Positions 40,031-50,753 of a DNA stretch of 64,000 bases are shown one piece after another. The position numbers and the translations under genes were made by a program. The stretch is from Oscillospiraceae bacterium. Lineage in GTDB: Bacteria; Bacillota; Clostridia; Oscillospirales; Acutalibacteraceae. Numbering within the stretch: position 1 is the first letter of the stretch; each line of letters starts with the position of its first letter. Location: positions 28,531 through 92,530 of the forward strand of contig SVPR01000009.1 of NCBI GenBank assembly GCA_015065785.1, written 5' to 3'. Below the pieces are notes generated by a model, which had not been told where the DNA came from, searched no databases, and saw only the letters and a program-made list of their open reading frames with translations.

Positions 40031-40897
40031 ATGTCAGTACTTTCAGTAAAAAATTTAAAATACGAATACTCAAAGGGCACCCCTTTTCAGATAGGTGCTC
40101 TTAAAGGCGTGTCCGTAGATTTTGAATATGGTGAAATTGTTGGCGTAATCGGTCATACAGGCTCAGGTAAAAGCACACTTTTACAACATTTAAACGGACT
40201 TTTAAAGCCTGAAAGCGGTGAAGTGCTTTTTGAAAACGAAAATATATGGGTTTCAAAAGAAAATGTAAGAAAATGCCGTTTTGGTGTTGGTCTTTGCTTT
40301 CAGTATCCTGAGCATCAGTTGTTTGAATCAACAGTTTATGAGGATATTGCTTTTGGTCCTAAAAATATGGGACTTTCTGAAAATGAAATTAAAGAACGCG
40401 TTTTAGAATCAATCAAATTTGTTGGCTTAACTGAAGAGTATTTAGAAAAATCACCATTTGATTTATCCGGTGGTGAAAAACGCCGTGTAGCAATAGCAGG
40501 TGTTATTTCAATGAAACCAAAGGTATTAGTACTCGATGAGCCAACCGCCGGTCTTGACCCTGTCGGCAAAAACGATTTGCTTGATTTAATAAAGCATTAT
40601 AACAAAACAACAGGCAGTACTGTTATTTTTGTTTCACATAATATGGATGATGTTGCTTTAATTGCTGACAGAGTGTTAGTGTTAAGTGAAGGCAACATTG
40701 TTATGAACGGAACAGTAGAAGAAGTCTATTCAAATGGTAATGAGCTTTTAAAATTAGGTCTTGATGTTCCCGAAATAACCCGTGTCTTTTTAAAGCTTTC
40801 TGAAGAAGGCTATGATGTACCAACAGATGTTTATACTGTTAAAGACGGTAAAGAAAGGTTAGTTGAATTTCTTAAAAGGGGGAACATAAATGGTTAA
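40031..40897 (+). CDS. ecfA2: Energy-coupling factor transporter ATP-binding protein EcfA2
   Basis: GHTGSGKSTLLQHLNGLLKP; LSGGEKRRVAIAGV. Confidence 0.94.
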   Translation: MSVLSVKNLKYEYSKGTPFQIGALKGVSVDFEYGEIVGVIGHTGSGKSTLLQHLNGLLKPESGEVLFENENIWVSKENVRKCRFGVGLCFQYPEHQLFESTVYEDIAFGPKNMGLSENEIKERVLESIKFVGLTEEYLEKSPFDLSGGEKRRVAIAGVISMKPKVLVLDEPTAGLDPVGKNDLLDLIKHYNKTTGSTVIFVSHNMDDVALIADRVLVLSEGNIVMNGTVEEVYSNGNELLKLGLDVPEITRVFLKLSEEGYDVPTDVYTVKDGKERLVEFLKRGNING

Positions 40898-41705
40898 AGA
40901 TATTACAATCGGTCAGTTTTTCCCGGGAAATTCTTTTATACACAAATTAGATGCAAGAGCAAAGATTTTAACTTGCTTTGCTTTGATAATTTTTATATTT
41001 ATATGCAAAAACTTTGTTTCAATGGGGCTTATGCTTTTATTTGTAGCACTTGTTTATGCTTTAACAAGACTTTCACCGAAGCTAATGATTAAAAGTCTGA
41101 AGCCGTTACTTCCGATTATTTTATTAACTTCTGTTTTACAGCTTTATTATAACAACAACGGTGATGTTTTGTGGTCATATAAAAAATTATCAATAACAGA
41201 TGGCGGAATTTATATGGCGATATTTATTGCAGTGAGAATTATAACACTTTTAGTTATCAGCTCACTTCTTACCTACACAACCTCGCCGACAGATTTAACC
41301 GATGCTATAGAAAGACTTCTTTCACCTTTAAAGGTGTTTAAAGTGGATATTCACACATTTGCTATGATGATGACAATAGCATTAAGGTTTATTCCCACAT
41401 TAATTGACGAAATAGACAGAATTATGTCAGCACAAAAAGCAAGAGGTGCCGATTTTGAAAGCGGAAATCTTTTAAAAAGAATAAAAGCACTTTTTCCTAT
41501 ATTTATTCCGCTTATAATTTCCTCTTTTAAAAGAGCTTTTGAGTTAGCGGATGCTATGTCCTGCAGATGCTATGTGGGCGGTAAGGGCAGAACCCGTATG
41601 AGAAAAATGGAGTTTACTTACAGAGACGCTGTGGCATCAGTAATTACAGTAATTATTTGCGGTGCTATAATTTTTATGAATTTTCAGTTTGAGGCTTTAA
41701 TATAA
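40890..41705 (+). CDS. ecfT: Energy-coupling factor transmembrane protein EcfT
   Basis: FFPGNSFIHKLDARAKIL; AQKARGADFESGN; ADAMSCRCYVGGKGRTR. Confidence 0.94.
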   Translation: MVKDITIGQFFPGNSFIHKLDARAKILTCFALIIFIFICKNFVSMGLMLLFVALVYALTRLSPKLMIKSLKPLLPIILLTSVLQLYYNNNGDVLWSYKKLSITDGGIYMAIFIAVRIITLLVISSLLTYTTSPTDLTDAIERLLSPLKVFKVDIHTFAMMMTIALRFIPTLIDEIDRIMSAQKARGADFESGNLLKRIKALFPIFIPLIISSFKRAFELADAMSCRCYVGGKGRTRMRKMEFTYRDAVASVITVIICGAIIFMNFQFEALI

Positions 41706-41709
41706 AATT

Positions 41710-42474
41710 ATGAGAAATCTTTTATTTAAAATTACCTTTGAAGGCTCATCTTTTCATGGTTGGCAAATTCAGAATGATTTAAAAACCGTTCAGGGCGAAT
41801 TGAAAAACGCATTTCTTTCAGTAACAAATGAAGATGTTGTTATAAACGGATGCAGTCGTACAGATGCAGGCGTTCACGCAAAAGAATATTATTTCAATGT
41901 AAAAACAGAAGCAACAATTCCTTGTGATGCTTTCCCGGTGGCACTTATGACAAAGCTCACACCTGAAATTCTTGTTGTTTCGTGTGAAGAGGTGGCCCTG
42001 AATTTCAATGCACAATTTGATTGTGTGAGCAAGGAATATGAATATGTTTTTTTGAATACAAAGACATTATCACCATTTATGTATAAAAGAGCTTGTCATT
42101 ATAAATATCGTGAATTAGATGAAAAGCTTTTAAATGGTGCTGCAAAGTTTTTTCTGGGCGAACACGACTTTTCTGCGTTTTGTGCTTCGGGTGCAACAGT
42201 TCAGTCAAAGGTACGAACAATCTATTCGGCATCTGTAAAACGCGAGGGCGATTTAGTGATTTTCAGAGTTCGTGGCAACGGATTTCTTTATAATATGGTG
42301 CGTATTATGGCAGGTACGCTTTTATATGTAGCAGAAGGCAAAATAAAAGCAGAAGAAATACCTGATATTATAAAAAGCGGTGACCGGACAAAAGCCGGTA
42401 TTACCGCAATTCCAGACGGTTTATATCTTAATAAAGTTTTTTACGGAAGTGAAATGAATGAAGATAAGACTTAA
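41710..42474 (+). CDS. truA: tRNA pseudouridine(38-40) synthase
   Basis: FEGSSFHGWQIQNDLKTVQGEL; GCSRTDAGVHA. Confidence 0.96.
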   Translation: MRNLLFKITFEGSSFHGWQIQNDLKTVQGELKNAFLSVTNEDVVINGCSRTDAGVHAKEYYFNVKTEATIPCDAFPVALMTKLTPEILVVSCEEVALNFNAQFDCVSKEYEYVFLNTKTLSPFMYKRACHYKYRELDEKLLNGAAKFFLGEHDFSAFCASGATVQSKVRTIYSASVKREGDLVIFRVRGNGFLYNMVRIMAGTLLYVAEGKIKAEEIPDIIKSGDRTKAGITAIPDGLYLNKVFYGSEMNEDKT

Positions 42475-43675
42475 AGAATTGAATACTGGCTACGCTTTAG
42501 AAAAGAGAGTAAAAAAGCTTTCACCAAAGCAACGAGCGATTTCAATAATTGCTTTAACGCTTGTAAGCGTGTTTTTAATTACATTTCTTTTCTCGGTAAT
42601 TGGCATTTTACCGTTAGATGCAATTTCAGCAAGAATTGCAACAGGTCTTTTCGGTGGGGGTAAAAATTATCCGTTTTCAATTGAAAGTGATGATGTTGTA
42701 AATATGGGTGTCATAGGTGAAAATTTGTTGGTGCTGACAGATAAAGCTGTTTCAGTTTATGACACAAACGGCAATCTGACTTTCAGTGAAAAACATACAT
42801 TTTCGCGACCTGCCTTTTCAGTAAACGAAAATAAAGGTGTAGTGTTTGACAGAAATGGCACAGGCTACATACTAATTACAGATAAACAAAAGGTTTCTTC
42901 AGGTAATACAGCAGGTGTAATAATTACGGCTGAATACGGAAAAAACGGTAACTATGCGTTTTCATTGAGAGGCGAAAAATCAACCAGTGTTTTAGCGGTG
43001 TTTGATAAGCAAGGCGAGGTAAGGTTTCAATGGAACTGTGCTTATGAGCATATAGCATCAATCACTCTTTCTGATGATGGTAAATTCGCAGGTGTTGCAA
43101 CCCTGAATGCAGAAAACGGTGCTATATATACAGTAGTTCACTTTTTTGGATTTGAATACAGCTCAGCTCTGAACACGCAGAAGCTTCCGGATGTTGCCGT
43201 GTTGGATCTGGAATTTACCAATTCCACAACCCTGACTGCATTTTCTGATACAGGAATTTATCAAATCAAGAAAAATGGCGATGAATACAAAGAGGTAACT
43301 GAATATTTCAGCAGTGAATTTATTTCATTTGCTTCAAATAAAAAAGGAGATTATTCGGTTTGCCTTGCAAAATATGGTAGTGCAAATGTGTTTGAAATTT
43401 TAGTGTTTTCCGCTTCCGGCAAACTAAAAGAAACAATTTCTCTTGATTATAAGGTTAATTCAATGTGTATGAGCGATAAGTATATTTTTGCTCTTGCGGA
43501 AAATTGCATAATGGTATATAATCTTAAAGGAAGGAATGTAGGTACAATAAATATTATCGGTAAGCTGTACGGAATATATCCAACCGATAAATATTGCTTT
43601 GTTCATTCATTAGGCTGTGTTTCAAGGTGTTATTCTTTTGGTAATAACGAGCTTGAATTAGGTTTTACAATTTAA
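42458..43675 (+). CDS. DUF5711-like membrane-anchored beta-propeller protein
   Basis: N-terminal TM (IIALTLVSVFLITFLFSVIGI) then repeated beta-strand blades; sits in a truA-CvpA-pgsA context. Confidence 0.65.
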   Translation: MKIRLKELNTGYALEKRVKKLSPKQRAISIIALTLVSVFLITFLFSVIGILPLDAISARIATGLFGGGKNYPFSIESDDVVNMGVIGENLLVLTDKAVSVYDTNGNLTFSEKHTFSRPAFSVNENKGVVFDRNGTGYILITDKQKVSSGNTAGVIITAEYGKNGNYAFSLRGEKSTSVLAVFDKQGEVRFQWNCAYEHIASITLSDDGKFAGVATLNAENGAIYTVVHFFGFEYSSALNTQKLPDVAVLDLEFTNSTTLTAFSDTGIYQIKKNGDEYKEVTEYFSSEFISFASNKKGDYSVCLAKYGSANVFEILVFSASGKLKETISLDYKVNSMCMSDKYIFALAENCIMVYNLKGRNVGTINIIGKLYGIYPTDKYCFVHSLGCVSRCYSFGNNELELGFTI

Positions 43676-43690
43676 TTTGGAGGTTATTTT

Positions 43691-44404
43691 ATGGCATATT
43701 TATTAGATTTAATTTTTATTGGCTTAGCTGTTGCTTTAATTGTATTAGCTGCTAAAAAAGGCTTCATTGAAGCACTTCTTGATGGTTTTTCTGCAATAAT
43801 TGCAGGTCTTTTTGCTTATTGGTTTGCAGAGCCTGCTTCACAATTTGCTTACAATTCTTTTGTGAGTAACTCAATAAGAAACAGACTTTCTAATACTTTG
43901 TCAGGCTCATCTTATGAATTCAGCACGCTCGATGAAAGTGTACCGTTGTTGATTGAAAAAATCCCTGAGAGCGCTATTAATTTTGCCTCTAAATTTGGTT
44001 TTAATATAAATGCAGTGGCTGATTCAATAATTAAGAGTGCCCCTGCCGATAAAGATGCACTTATTGAAACCATAATGACAAATGTTACAGATAAGGTTAT
44101 GCCTCAGTTAACAGAAGCAGTTACAGTAGTTCTTCTCTTTATCGTGTTTACACTCGTTTTAAAATTTGTTATTCGTTTACTTAATGGTGTGATTAACAGA
44201 ATCCCTGTTATAAAAGAAACTGATAAAATTTTTGGTGCAATATTAGGGGCAGTTAAAGCTGTAGTTATAATTTTAGTGGTTTGTACTGTATTATACTTTG
44301 TAGCATCCTCTTCAAATGACGAGCAGCTTGTATCAATTGTAAATTCATCAAAAATATTTGAATTTGTTAATAATCACAATCCGTTGATAAATATATTTAA
44401 TTAA
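43691..44404 (+). CDS. CvpA family protein
   Basis: Four-TM pattern, LLDLIFIGLAVALIVLAAKKGFIEALLDGFSAIIAGLFAYW. Confidence 0.8.
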   Translation: MAYLLDLIFIGLAVALIVLAAKKGFIEALLDGFSAIIAGLFAYWFAEPASQFAYNSFVSNSIRNRLSNTLSGSSYEFSTLDESVPLLIEKIPESAINFASKFGFNINAVADSIIKSAPADKDALIETIMTNVTDKVMPQLTEAVTVVLLFIVFTLVLKFVIRLLNGVINRIPVIKETDKIFGAILGAVKAVVIILVVCTVLYFVASSSNDEQLVSIVNSSKIFEFVNNHNPLINIFN

Positions 44405-44435
44405 TGGACTTTAGGGTGAAAAAGAGGTTTTAATT

Positions 44436-45053
44436 ATGAAAGATTTATTTAAAGGCTGTTGGACTGTGCCTAATTTAATCAGTGTTATAAGAATTATTCT
44501 TATTCCGTTTTTCGCTTATTACTTTATGCAGGGTGAATTCGTAATAGCTGTAATTATTCTTGCTCTTTCAGGTCTTTCTGATTGTGTTGATGGTAAAATC
44601 GCAAGAAGATTTAACCAGATAAGTGCACTCGGTAAATTACTTGACCCATTGGCAGATAAGTTAACACAAATTACACTTGCAGTTATTTTGTTCTTGACAT
44701 TTAACAAAGCAGAAGACCAGATGCTTAAAGCATTCAGCTGGGTTTTCTTAGTGTTTATTGCTAAAGAATTCATAATGGTTTTAGGTAGCCTTATTATGTT
44801 AAGCATCGGACTTCGTCCGGGTGCTGCTGAAATTTATGGTAAAGTTGCAACATTAGCATTTTATGTTGTTATGATTTTCATTATTGGTTTTGGTCCTGAG
44901 GTTGGCGCTTTCAGAAGCCTTTTCACAATTCCGAATCCACTTATGATGATACTTGTTGTAATTTCGGCAATACTTACTATGGTGGCTTTCTTTAGTTATA
45001 TTCCGGATGTTATTCGTCAGGCAAAGGAAAAGAAAGCAAATAAAGCAAAATAA
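44436..45053 (+). CDS. pgsA: CDP-diacylglycerol-glycerol-3-phosphate 3-phosphatidyltransferase
   Basis: CDP-alcohol phosphotransferase signature DCVDGKIARRFNQISALGKLLDPLADK. Confidence 0.95.
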   Translation: MKDLFKGCWTVPNLISVIRIILIPFFAYYFMQGEFVIAVIILALSGLSDCVDGKIARRFNQISALGKLLDPLADKLTQITLAVILFLTFNKAEDQMLKAFSWVFLVFIAKEFIMVLGSLIMLSIGLRPGAAEIYGKVATLAFYVVMIFIIGFGPEVGAFRSLFTIPNPLMMILVVISAILTMVAFFSYIPDVIRQAKEKKANKAK

Positions 45054-45074
45054 ACTTTTTCTCAGGAGAAATTA

Positions 45075-47381
45075 ATGGATAACAAAATGATATGTTCAAA
45101 ATGCAAAAAGCGTCCTGCAGTTATTTTTGTTTCAAAAATTGATGGCGAAAAAACAACTCAGGAGGGTTTTTGCATAAAATGTGCAATGGATTTAAACATT
45201 GGTCCTATTAAACAAATGATGGAAAATATGGGCATTACCGATGATGACATTGAAGCAGTAAGCGAACAATTCGGCGATATGTTTGGTGATATGGATAGCT
45301 TCCAGCCGGGCGGTGCTGGTACAATGCCATTCTTACAAAATCTTTTTAATTCTGATAGCGCTAAATCTAAAAAAGATAGCGGTAATGATGACGATATTGA
45401 TGATGTTATTGATGAGGATAACGATTCAAAGAAAAAGTCAAAAAAACATAAGAAAAAATCAAAGCGTAAGTTCTTGGATCTCTACTGTACCGATTTAACA
45501 GGTAAAGCCCGTGACGGCAAAATTGACAGAATTATCGGCAGAGAAACAGAAATTTACAGAGTTACTCAGATACTTTGCAGAAGAACAAAAAACAACCCGT
45601 GCTTAATAGGTGAGCCAGGTGTAGGTAAAACCGCTATTGCAGAAGGTCTTGCTTTAAAAATTGCAAATGGCGAGGTTCCTGCAAAGCTTATGGATAAAGA
45701 AATTCACCTTTTAGACCTCACTGCGCTTGTTGCTGGTACACAATTCCGTGGTCAGTTTGAAAGCAGAATTAAAGGTCTTGTTGATGAAGTTAAGCAAGAG
45801 GGGAATATCATTCTCTTTATTGATGAGGTTCACAATCTTGTTGGTACAGGTGATGCAGAGGGCTCAATGAATGCCGCAAACATCTTAAAGCCTGCACTTT
45901 CCCGTGGTGAAATTCAGGTTATCGGTGCTACAACCTTTAATGAGTACAGAAAGCATATTGAAAAAGATGCTGCACTTGAAAGACGCTTCCAGCCTGTTAA
46001 GGTTGAAGAGCCATCAATTGCAGATTGTTACAGTATGCTTTTAGGTATAAAGGAATATTACGAAAATTATCACAGAGTTACTATCAGCGATAATTTAGTT
46101 TATAAAGCAGTAACGCTTTCTGAAAGGTATATTAACGACAGATTTTTGCCGGATAAAGCAATCGACTTGCTCGATGAAGCTTGTACTTGTGCAAATCTTC
46201 GTAATGTTGCTATCAGCGACTATGAAAAGCTTCAAAAAGAGTTAGAAAGACTTGATGAAGAAATCGAAGATATAGTAAATATAACTGAGGGCGAAATAGA
46301 TTACGAAAAATTAGCTAATACAAAGGCAGAAAAAATGAAGCTTGAAGCAGGCGAAGCTGAGCTTAAAGAAAAGGCTTCTGACAATGCTGTTACTGAACAG
46401 GATTTAGCTAAGGTTATTAACCTCTGGACAGGTATTCCAACTACAAAAATCATCGAAAACGACCTTAAAAAACTTTCTTCACTTGAAGAAAAGCTTAAAG
46501 GCAGAATTATAGGTCAGGACGAAGCGGTTGAGGCACTTTGTGCAGCGATAAGACGAAGCAGAGTTCAGATTTCTGCAGTAAGACGCCCCGCATCCTTTAT
46601 TTTTGTTGGTCCTACAGGTGTAGGTAAAACTGAGCTTGTAAAACAGCTTGCTAATGAACTTTTTGAAACACCCGAAACTCTCATAAGACTTGATATGTCT
46701 GAGTTTATGGAAAAGCACAGTGTTTCAAGAATTATAGGCTCACCACCCGGCTATGTAGGTTATGATGAAGCGGGTCAGTTAACTGAAAAAGTAAGAAGAA
46801 AGCCTTATTCTGTAGTTCTTTTTGATGAAATTGAAAAGGCTCACCCTGATGTTTTAAATATTCTTCTTCAGATTCTTGATGAGGGTAAAACAAGTGACGC
46901 TCAAGGGCGAACAGTTGGCTTTGAAAATACTGTTATAATTATGACATCTAATGCAGGCAGTGAGCAGAAAGAGTCTGCTTTAGGCTTTAACAGAGATGCT
47001 AATGATTATTCTAAGGATAAATCAATGAAAGCCTTAAAGGATTTCTTAAGACCTGAATTCATAGGCAGAGTTGATGAAATTATATTCTTTAATAATCTCA
47101 ATAAAGAAAGTCTTGTAAAAATAGCAAAAATTCTTATTGATGAGCTTAAAGAACCACTTAAAGATAAGGGTATCAACTTCGTTGTCGGTAAAGGTGTTGC
47201 TGAAATAATTGCAGAAAAATCTGTTGACGGTGGCAGAGGTGCAAGAGATATCAGAAGAAATATCAGAAAAGATATTGAAGATAAAATTGCAGATATTCTC
47301 ATTGAAAGAGCAGAAAAAGAAACAAGTGAAATCAGTGTAACTGCAGTTAAAGACGAAGTTAAAGTTTCATATAAAAAATAA
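45075..47381 (+). CDS. Clp protease ATP-binding subunit, ClpE-like (N-terminal zinc finger)
   Basis: [34 protein letters not shown] zinc finger, two AAA+ modules ([31 protein letters not shown]), LGF tripeptide in the position of the ClpP-docking loop. Confidence 0.88.
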   Translation: MDNKMICSKCKKRPAVIFVSKIDGEKTTQEGFCIKCAMDLNIGPIKQMMENMGITDDDIEAVSEQFGDMFGDMDSFQPGGAGTMPFLQNLFNSDSAKSKKDSGNDDDIDDVIDEDNDSKKKSKKHKKKSKRKFLDLYCTDLTGKARDGKIDRIIGRETEIYRVTQILCRRTKNNPCLIGEPGVGKTAIAEGLALKIANGEVPAKLMDKEIHLLDLTALVAGTQFRGQFESRIKGLVDEVKQEGNIILFIDEVHNLVGTGDAEGSMNAANILKPALSRGEIQVIGATTFNEYRKHIEKDAALERRFQPVKVEEPSIADCYSMLLGIKEYYENYHRVTISDNLVYKAVTLSERYINDRFLPDKAIDLLDEACTCANLRNVAISDYEKLQKELERLDEEIEDIVNITEGEIDYEKLANTKAEKMKLEAGEAELKEKASDNAVTEQDLAKVINLWTGIPTTKIIENDLKKLSSLEEKLKGRIIGQDEAVEALCAAIRRSRVQISAVRRPASFIFVGPTGVGKTELVKQLANELFETPETLIRLDMSEFMEKHSVSRIIGSPPGYVGYDEAGQLTEKVRRKPYSVVLFDEIEKAHPDVLNILLQILDEGKTSDAQGRTVGFENTVIIMTSNAGSEQKESALGFNRDANDYSKDKSMKALKDFLRPEFIGRVDEIIFFNNLNKESLVKIAKILIDELKEPLKDKGINFVVGKGVAEIIAEKSVDGGRGARDIRRNIRKDIEDKIADILIERAEKETSEISVTAVKDEVKVSYKK

Positions 47382-47397
47382 AATTCAGGAGTCCGAT

Positions 47398-49503
47398 ATG
47401 GAAAGAAAAGGTATTTATAAATCAAACAAATTCCCACAAAGAATGTGCGAGGCTTTCAATAGCGAGAAAGGTCTTTTGGCAGATAAAGCATTATGCTTAG
47501 GTGCAGCAGGTGACGGTACAATTTTTATCGGTACTGAAAATGGTATGAACTACAGAAAGCAAAACGGCGAGTTCGGTGCATTTTCTTGCGGTGCAGTAAG
47601 CGTTATTGCACAGGGTAAAGATGGTGTAGTTTATTTTGCATCAGGTAAAACTGTTTATATTGCAGAAAATGGCAAAATCCGCGAATTACAAACATTAGAA
47701 GAAGAGGTAAAAGGCATTACTTATGCTACTGAAACCTTTCTTATTACAGCAGATAACATTTATAGACTTGAAGATGGCAAATTCAACCTCTTTTACGACA
47801 ACGAATTAAAGGCAGAGGGCATTTCTTCAGCACCAGGCAGATTGATGGCAAACTGCGACACTGCTCTCACAGTTTTCGTAGGTAAAAGAAAGCATTGGAT
47901 GTGCATTTTCCCTGAGCATTCCTCAATGCCTTACTTCCATATCAACTCAATTACATTTGATAAAAAGACAGGCTTCTTGTGGCTTGCAACTGATAAGGGT
48001 GCTTATATCTACGACAATAATAACGCTTGGTTCGGCCCTGATGAATTATCAGCTCTTCCGCAAGAAGAAATTTATAAAATTGCATTCAGTGATGACGGCA
48101 GAATCGCATTTGCTTCAAATGCAGGCTTGATTCTCGTTAAAAACGGTGTCAGAAAATATCTTCCTGCAACCCGTTGGGTTTTAGACGAAAAGGTTAACGA
48201 TGTTATCTTCTCTGGTAATGATATCTGGACTGCTTCTGATTCAGGTGTTACAAGAATCTATGAAGAAGAAATGACACTCTCAGAAAAGGCACAAAAGGTG
48301 TTTGAATATACCGAAAAGTATTATGTTCGTGAGCCTGGCTTTGTTACAGGTGTCGGTAATATTTCAAATTGTGATATTACTACAGGCAGACCAAATATTA
48401 CAGACAATGACGGTCTTTGGAGTCACTACTATTTAGGTGGACTTTGCTATTGCTATGCGGTAACAAAGGATGAAAAAGTTTTAGAAGCAGCAAGAAGAAC
48501 AATGAATGCTTGTGCTCGTCTTACTAAAATTACAGGTAAAAAAGGCTTTACTGCCCGTGCTTTAAGATTTGAGGGTGACGAGGGCTACGGCAAAAATCTT
48601 GATATGCAGATTGATGGTGGCGAATGGCACAAAGCACCTGATGGTAGCTGTGAATGGTTAGGTGAAACATCAAGTGACGAAATGACAGGTCACTTCTTCG
48701 GTTTCTCTCTTTACTATGATTTCTGTGCTAATGATGAAGAAAAAGCATACATAAAAGAAATTATCTGTGATATTGTTGACCACATTATTGAGCATAAATA
48801 TCGTCTTCACGATATTGACGACAAGCCAACAACATGGGCTTGCTGGGACCCTGATGAGCTTAATGGTAAGAGTATGTGGCTCTGGGAAAAATGCATTAAC
48901 TCACTTGAAATTTTAACATTCTTAAATGTTGCTTACCATATGTCAGGTGACGAAAAATACAGAAAAGAATTTTTAAGACTTGCAATTGATGAGCATTATC
49001 TCTTAAATGCAGCACAACCTAAAAAGGATGATGCGAGAGTTTGCCATATTGACGACAATTTAGGCTTCCTTTGTAACACAACATTCTTAAGACTTGAAAA
49101 AGACCCAAGTATCAGAGCATATATCTTAATGGGACTTCGTCAGCATTGGGAATATGAAAGAACTGAAAGAAATCCATTCTTTAATTTAGCTTACAATGCA
49201 TTTACAGATGATGTTTGCGATATTGAATATGCAGTTAAGCATTTAAGAGAAATTCCACTTGATTTTATTCAGATGCCAATGAAGAATTCTAATCGTAAAG
49301 GATTAGAATTCGATATGGGTCAAGAAAAATGGGGTGGAAGTGAGCAGCTTAAGGTTGCCCTTGATATCGACGAAAGAGTTGTTGCAAATTATGACAGTAA
49401 TGTATATAAAGTTAACAATGGTAGAGGCACCTCAGCAGCTAATACAGGCAATTTCTTGATTCCTTACTGGTTCGGTCGTTACTACGGCTTAATAGAAGAA
49501 TAA
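47398..49503 (+). CDS. Two-domain protein of unknown function: N-terminal beta-propeller-like repeats, C-terminal alpha-toroid-like domain
   Basis: Repeated DGTIFIGTENGM / TGFLWLATDKGAYIYD / GNDIWTASDSGVTRIYEE blades; helical C-terminus rich in Trp/His; no signal peptide. Confidence 0.75.
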   Translation: MERKGIYKSNKFPQRMCEAFNSEKGLLADKALCLGAAGDGTIFIGTENGMNYRKQNGEFGAFSCGAVSVIAQGKDGVVYFASGKTVYIAENGKIRELQTLEEEVKGITYATETFLITADNIYRLEDGKFNLFYDNELKAEGISSAPGRLMANCDTALTVFVGKRKHWMCIFPEHSSMPYFHINSITFDKKTGFLWLATDKGAYIYDNNNAWFGPDELSALPQEEIYKIAFSDDGRIAFASNAGLILVKNGVRKYLPATRWVLDEKVNDVIFSGNDIWTASDSGVTRIYEEEMTLSEKAQKVFEYTEKYYVREPGFVTGVGNISNCDITTGRPNITDNDGLWSHYYLGGLCYCYAVTKDEKVLEAARRTMNACARLTKITGKKGFTARALRFEGDEGYGKNLDMQIDGGEWHKAPDGSCEWLGETSSDEMTGHFFGFSLYYDFCANDEEKAYIKEIICDIVDHIIEHKYRLHDIDDKPTTWACWDPDELNGKSMWLWEKCINSLEILTFLNVAYHMSGDEKYRKEFLRLAIDEHYLLNAAQPKKDDARVCHIDDNLGFLCNTTFLRLEKDPSIRAYILMGLRQHWEYERTERNPFFNLAYNAFTDDVCDIEYAVKHLREIPLDFIQMPMKNSNRKGLEFDMGQEKWGGSEQLKVALDIDERVVANYDSNVYKVNNGRGTSAANTGNFLIPYWFGRYYGLIEE

Positions 49504-49509
49504 AAAAAT

Positions 49510-49546
49510 AAGGTTCGGTGTTCATTATTTGAACATCGAACCTTTT
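49510..49546. terminator. Bidirectional terminator between convergent genes
   Basis: AAGGTTCGatgttc-type stem: aaggttcggtgttc attatt tgaacatcgaacctttttt. Confidence 0.88.
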
Positions 49547-49549
49547 TTA

Positions 49550-50752
49550 TTATTTTGCAACAGGCACATCTATTTCGAGGTCTGTAAGTGGGAATGAACA
49601 GCATGGGTGAATACAACCGAATTTAAAGTCTGCAAGTCGTCTGTATTCAAGATTTTTTGGTACATAAACCTTACCGGAAAGCAAGTGAGAGTGACAAAAA
49701 CCACATTCACCACTTCTGCAACGAGCAGGAACAGAAATCTTGTTTTTTTCGAGTGTCTGCATTACAGAATCATTAGTTGAGCCTTCAACAACATAAGTTT
49801 CGTCTTGAATTGTAACCTTGATTTTAACAGTTTCAGGAACACCCTGCGGGTAATCTGCTTGTGTAGCAGGATTGTGAAATTCACCAAACATTTCGTGGCG
49901 GATAAACTTTTTAGGAAGCTCTAATTTTTCTAATTCTTTGTCAACAAATTCATACATTTGCTGTGGACCGCAGAGGAATACCGAATAAGCTTCATCTGTC
50001 GGGGCGTATTTTTTAATTAACTCTGCTGTAATAAAGCCTTTTTCGGTGTTATCATAAGAATTGCTGTCATCACTTAAAATGTGGACAACTTTAATTTTAT
50101 CGCATTTCTTTTCTAATTCTGTGAGCTCTTCACGGAACAAAATGCTTTCATAATTTCTGCTGCCGTAAAGGAGTGTCATATTAAAATCTTCATCACCATC
50201 ACAAATAGCATTTGCCATTGAAATAAATGGTGTAATACCACTACCACCTGCAAGGCAGATTACATTCTTTGCATCTCTTAATGGCTGATATTCAAAATTA
50301 CCTGATGGTGCAGAAACCTTGACACTTGTGCCAACCTGCCAGGTGTCAAAAATATACTTTGACATAAGACCGCCATCAACAAGCTTAATTGTAAGAACAT
50401 ATTTGCCGTTTAAAGCGTCTTTAGGTGAGGAGGAAATTGAATATGCTCTTGTAATTGGCATATCGTCAATAGTTTCAAATACTGTTAAATATTTACCTGC
50501 ACCAAAATATGCAAGTGAGTCAGTGCCTTTTTCTGTGTCAGGAACAAGGGTGAAGCTTTTTGTGTCGTCGCTTCTGTCTAAAACAGCTTCAACCTTTAAA
50601 TATTGACATTTAGGGTGAAGTGCTTTTGCAAGTGCAGTTGCATTGTCAGAGAATGTTGGTAACTCTGCTTTTGCAGATTGAAATCTCTCTTGACGGGCAG
50701 GGAGCATTTTTATAAATTTTGAGGCTTTAAGCTTTTTAAAATTATTTGACAT
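49550..50752 (-). CDS. Ferredoxin-NAD(P)H reductase-like flavoprotein with C-terminal plant-type [2Fe-2S] domain
   Basis: RAYSISSSP FAD-binding; LAGGSGITPFISMA; CRSGECGFCHSHLLSG [2Fe-2S] motif. Confidence 0.88.
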   Translation of the reverse strand: MSNNFKKLKASKFIKMLPARQERFQSAKAELPTFSDNATALAKALHPKCQYLKVEAVLDRSDDTKSFTLVPDTEKGTDSLAYFGAGKYLTVFETIDDMPITRAYSISSSPKDALNGKYVLTIKLVDGGLMSKYIFDTWQVGTSVKVSAPSGNFEYQPLRDAKNVICLAGGSGITPFISMANAICDGDEDFNMTLLYGSRNYESILFREELTELEKKCDKIKVVHILSDDSNSYDNTEKGFITAELIKKYAPTDEAYSVFLCGPQQMYEFVDKELEKLELPKKFIRHEMFGEFHNPATQADYPQGVPETVKIKVTIQDETYVVEGSTNDSVMQTLEKNKISVPARCRSGECGFCHSHLLSGKVYVPKNLEYRRLADFKFGCIHPCCSFPLTDLEIDVPVAK

Positions 50753-50753
50753 C

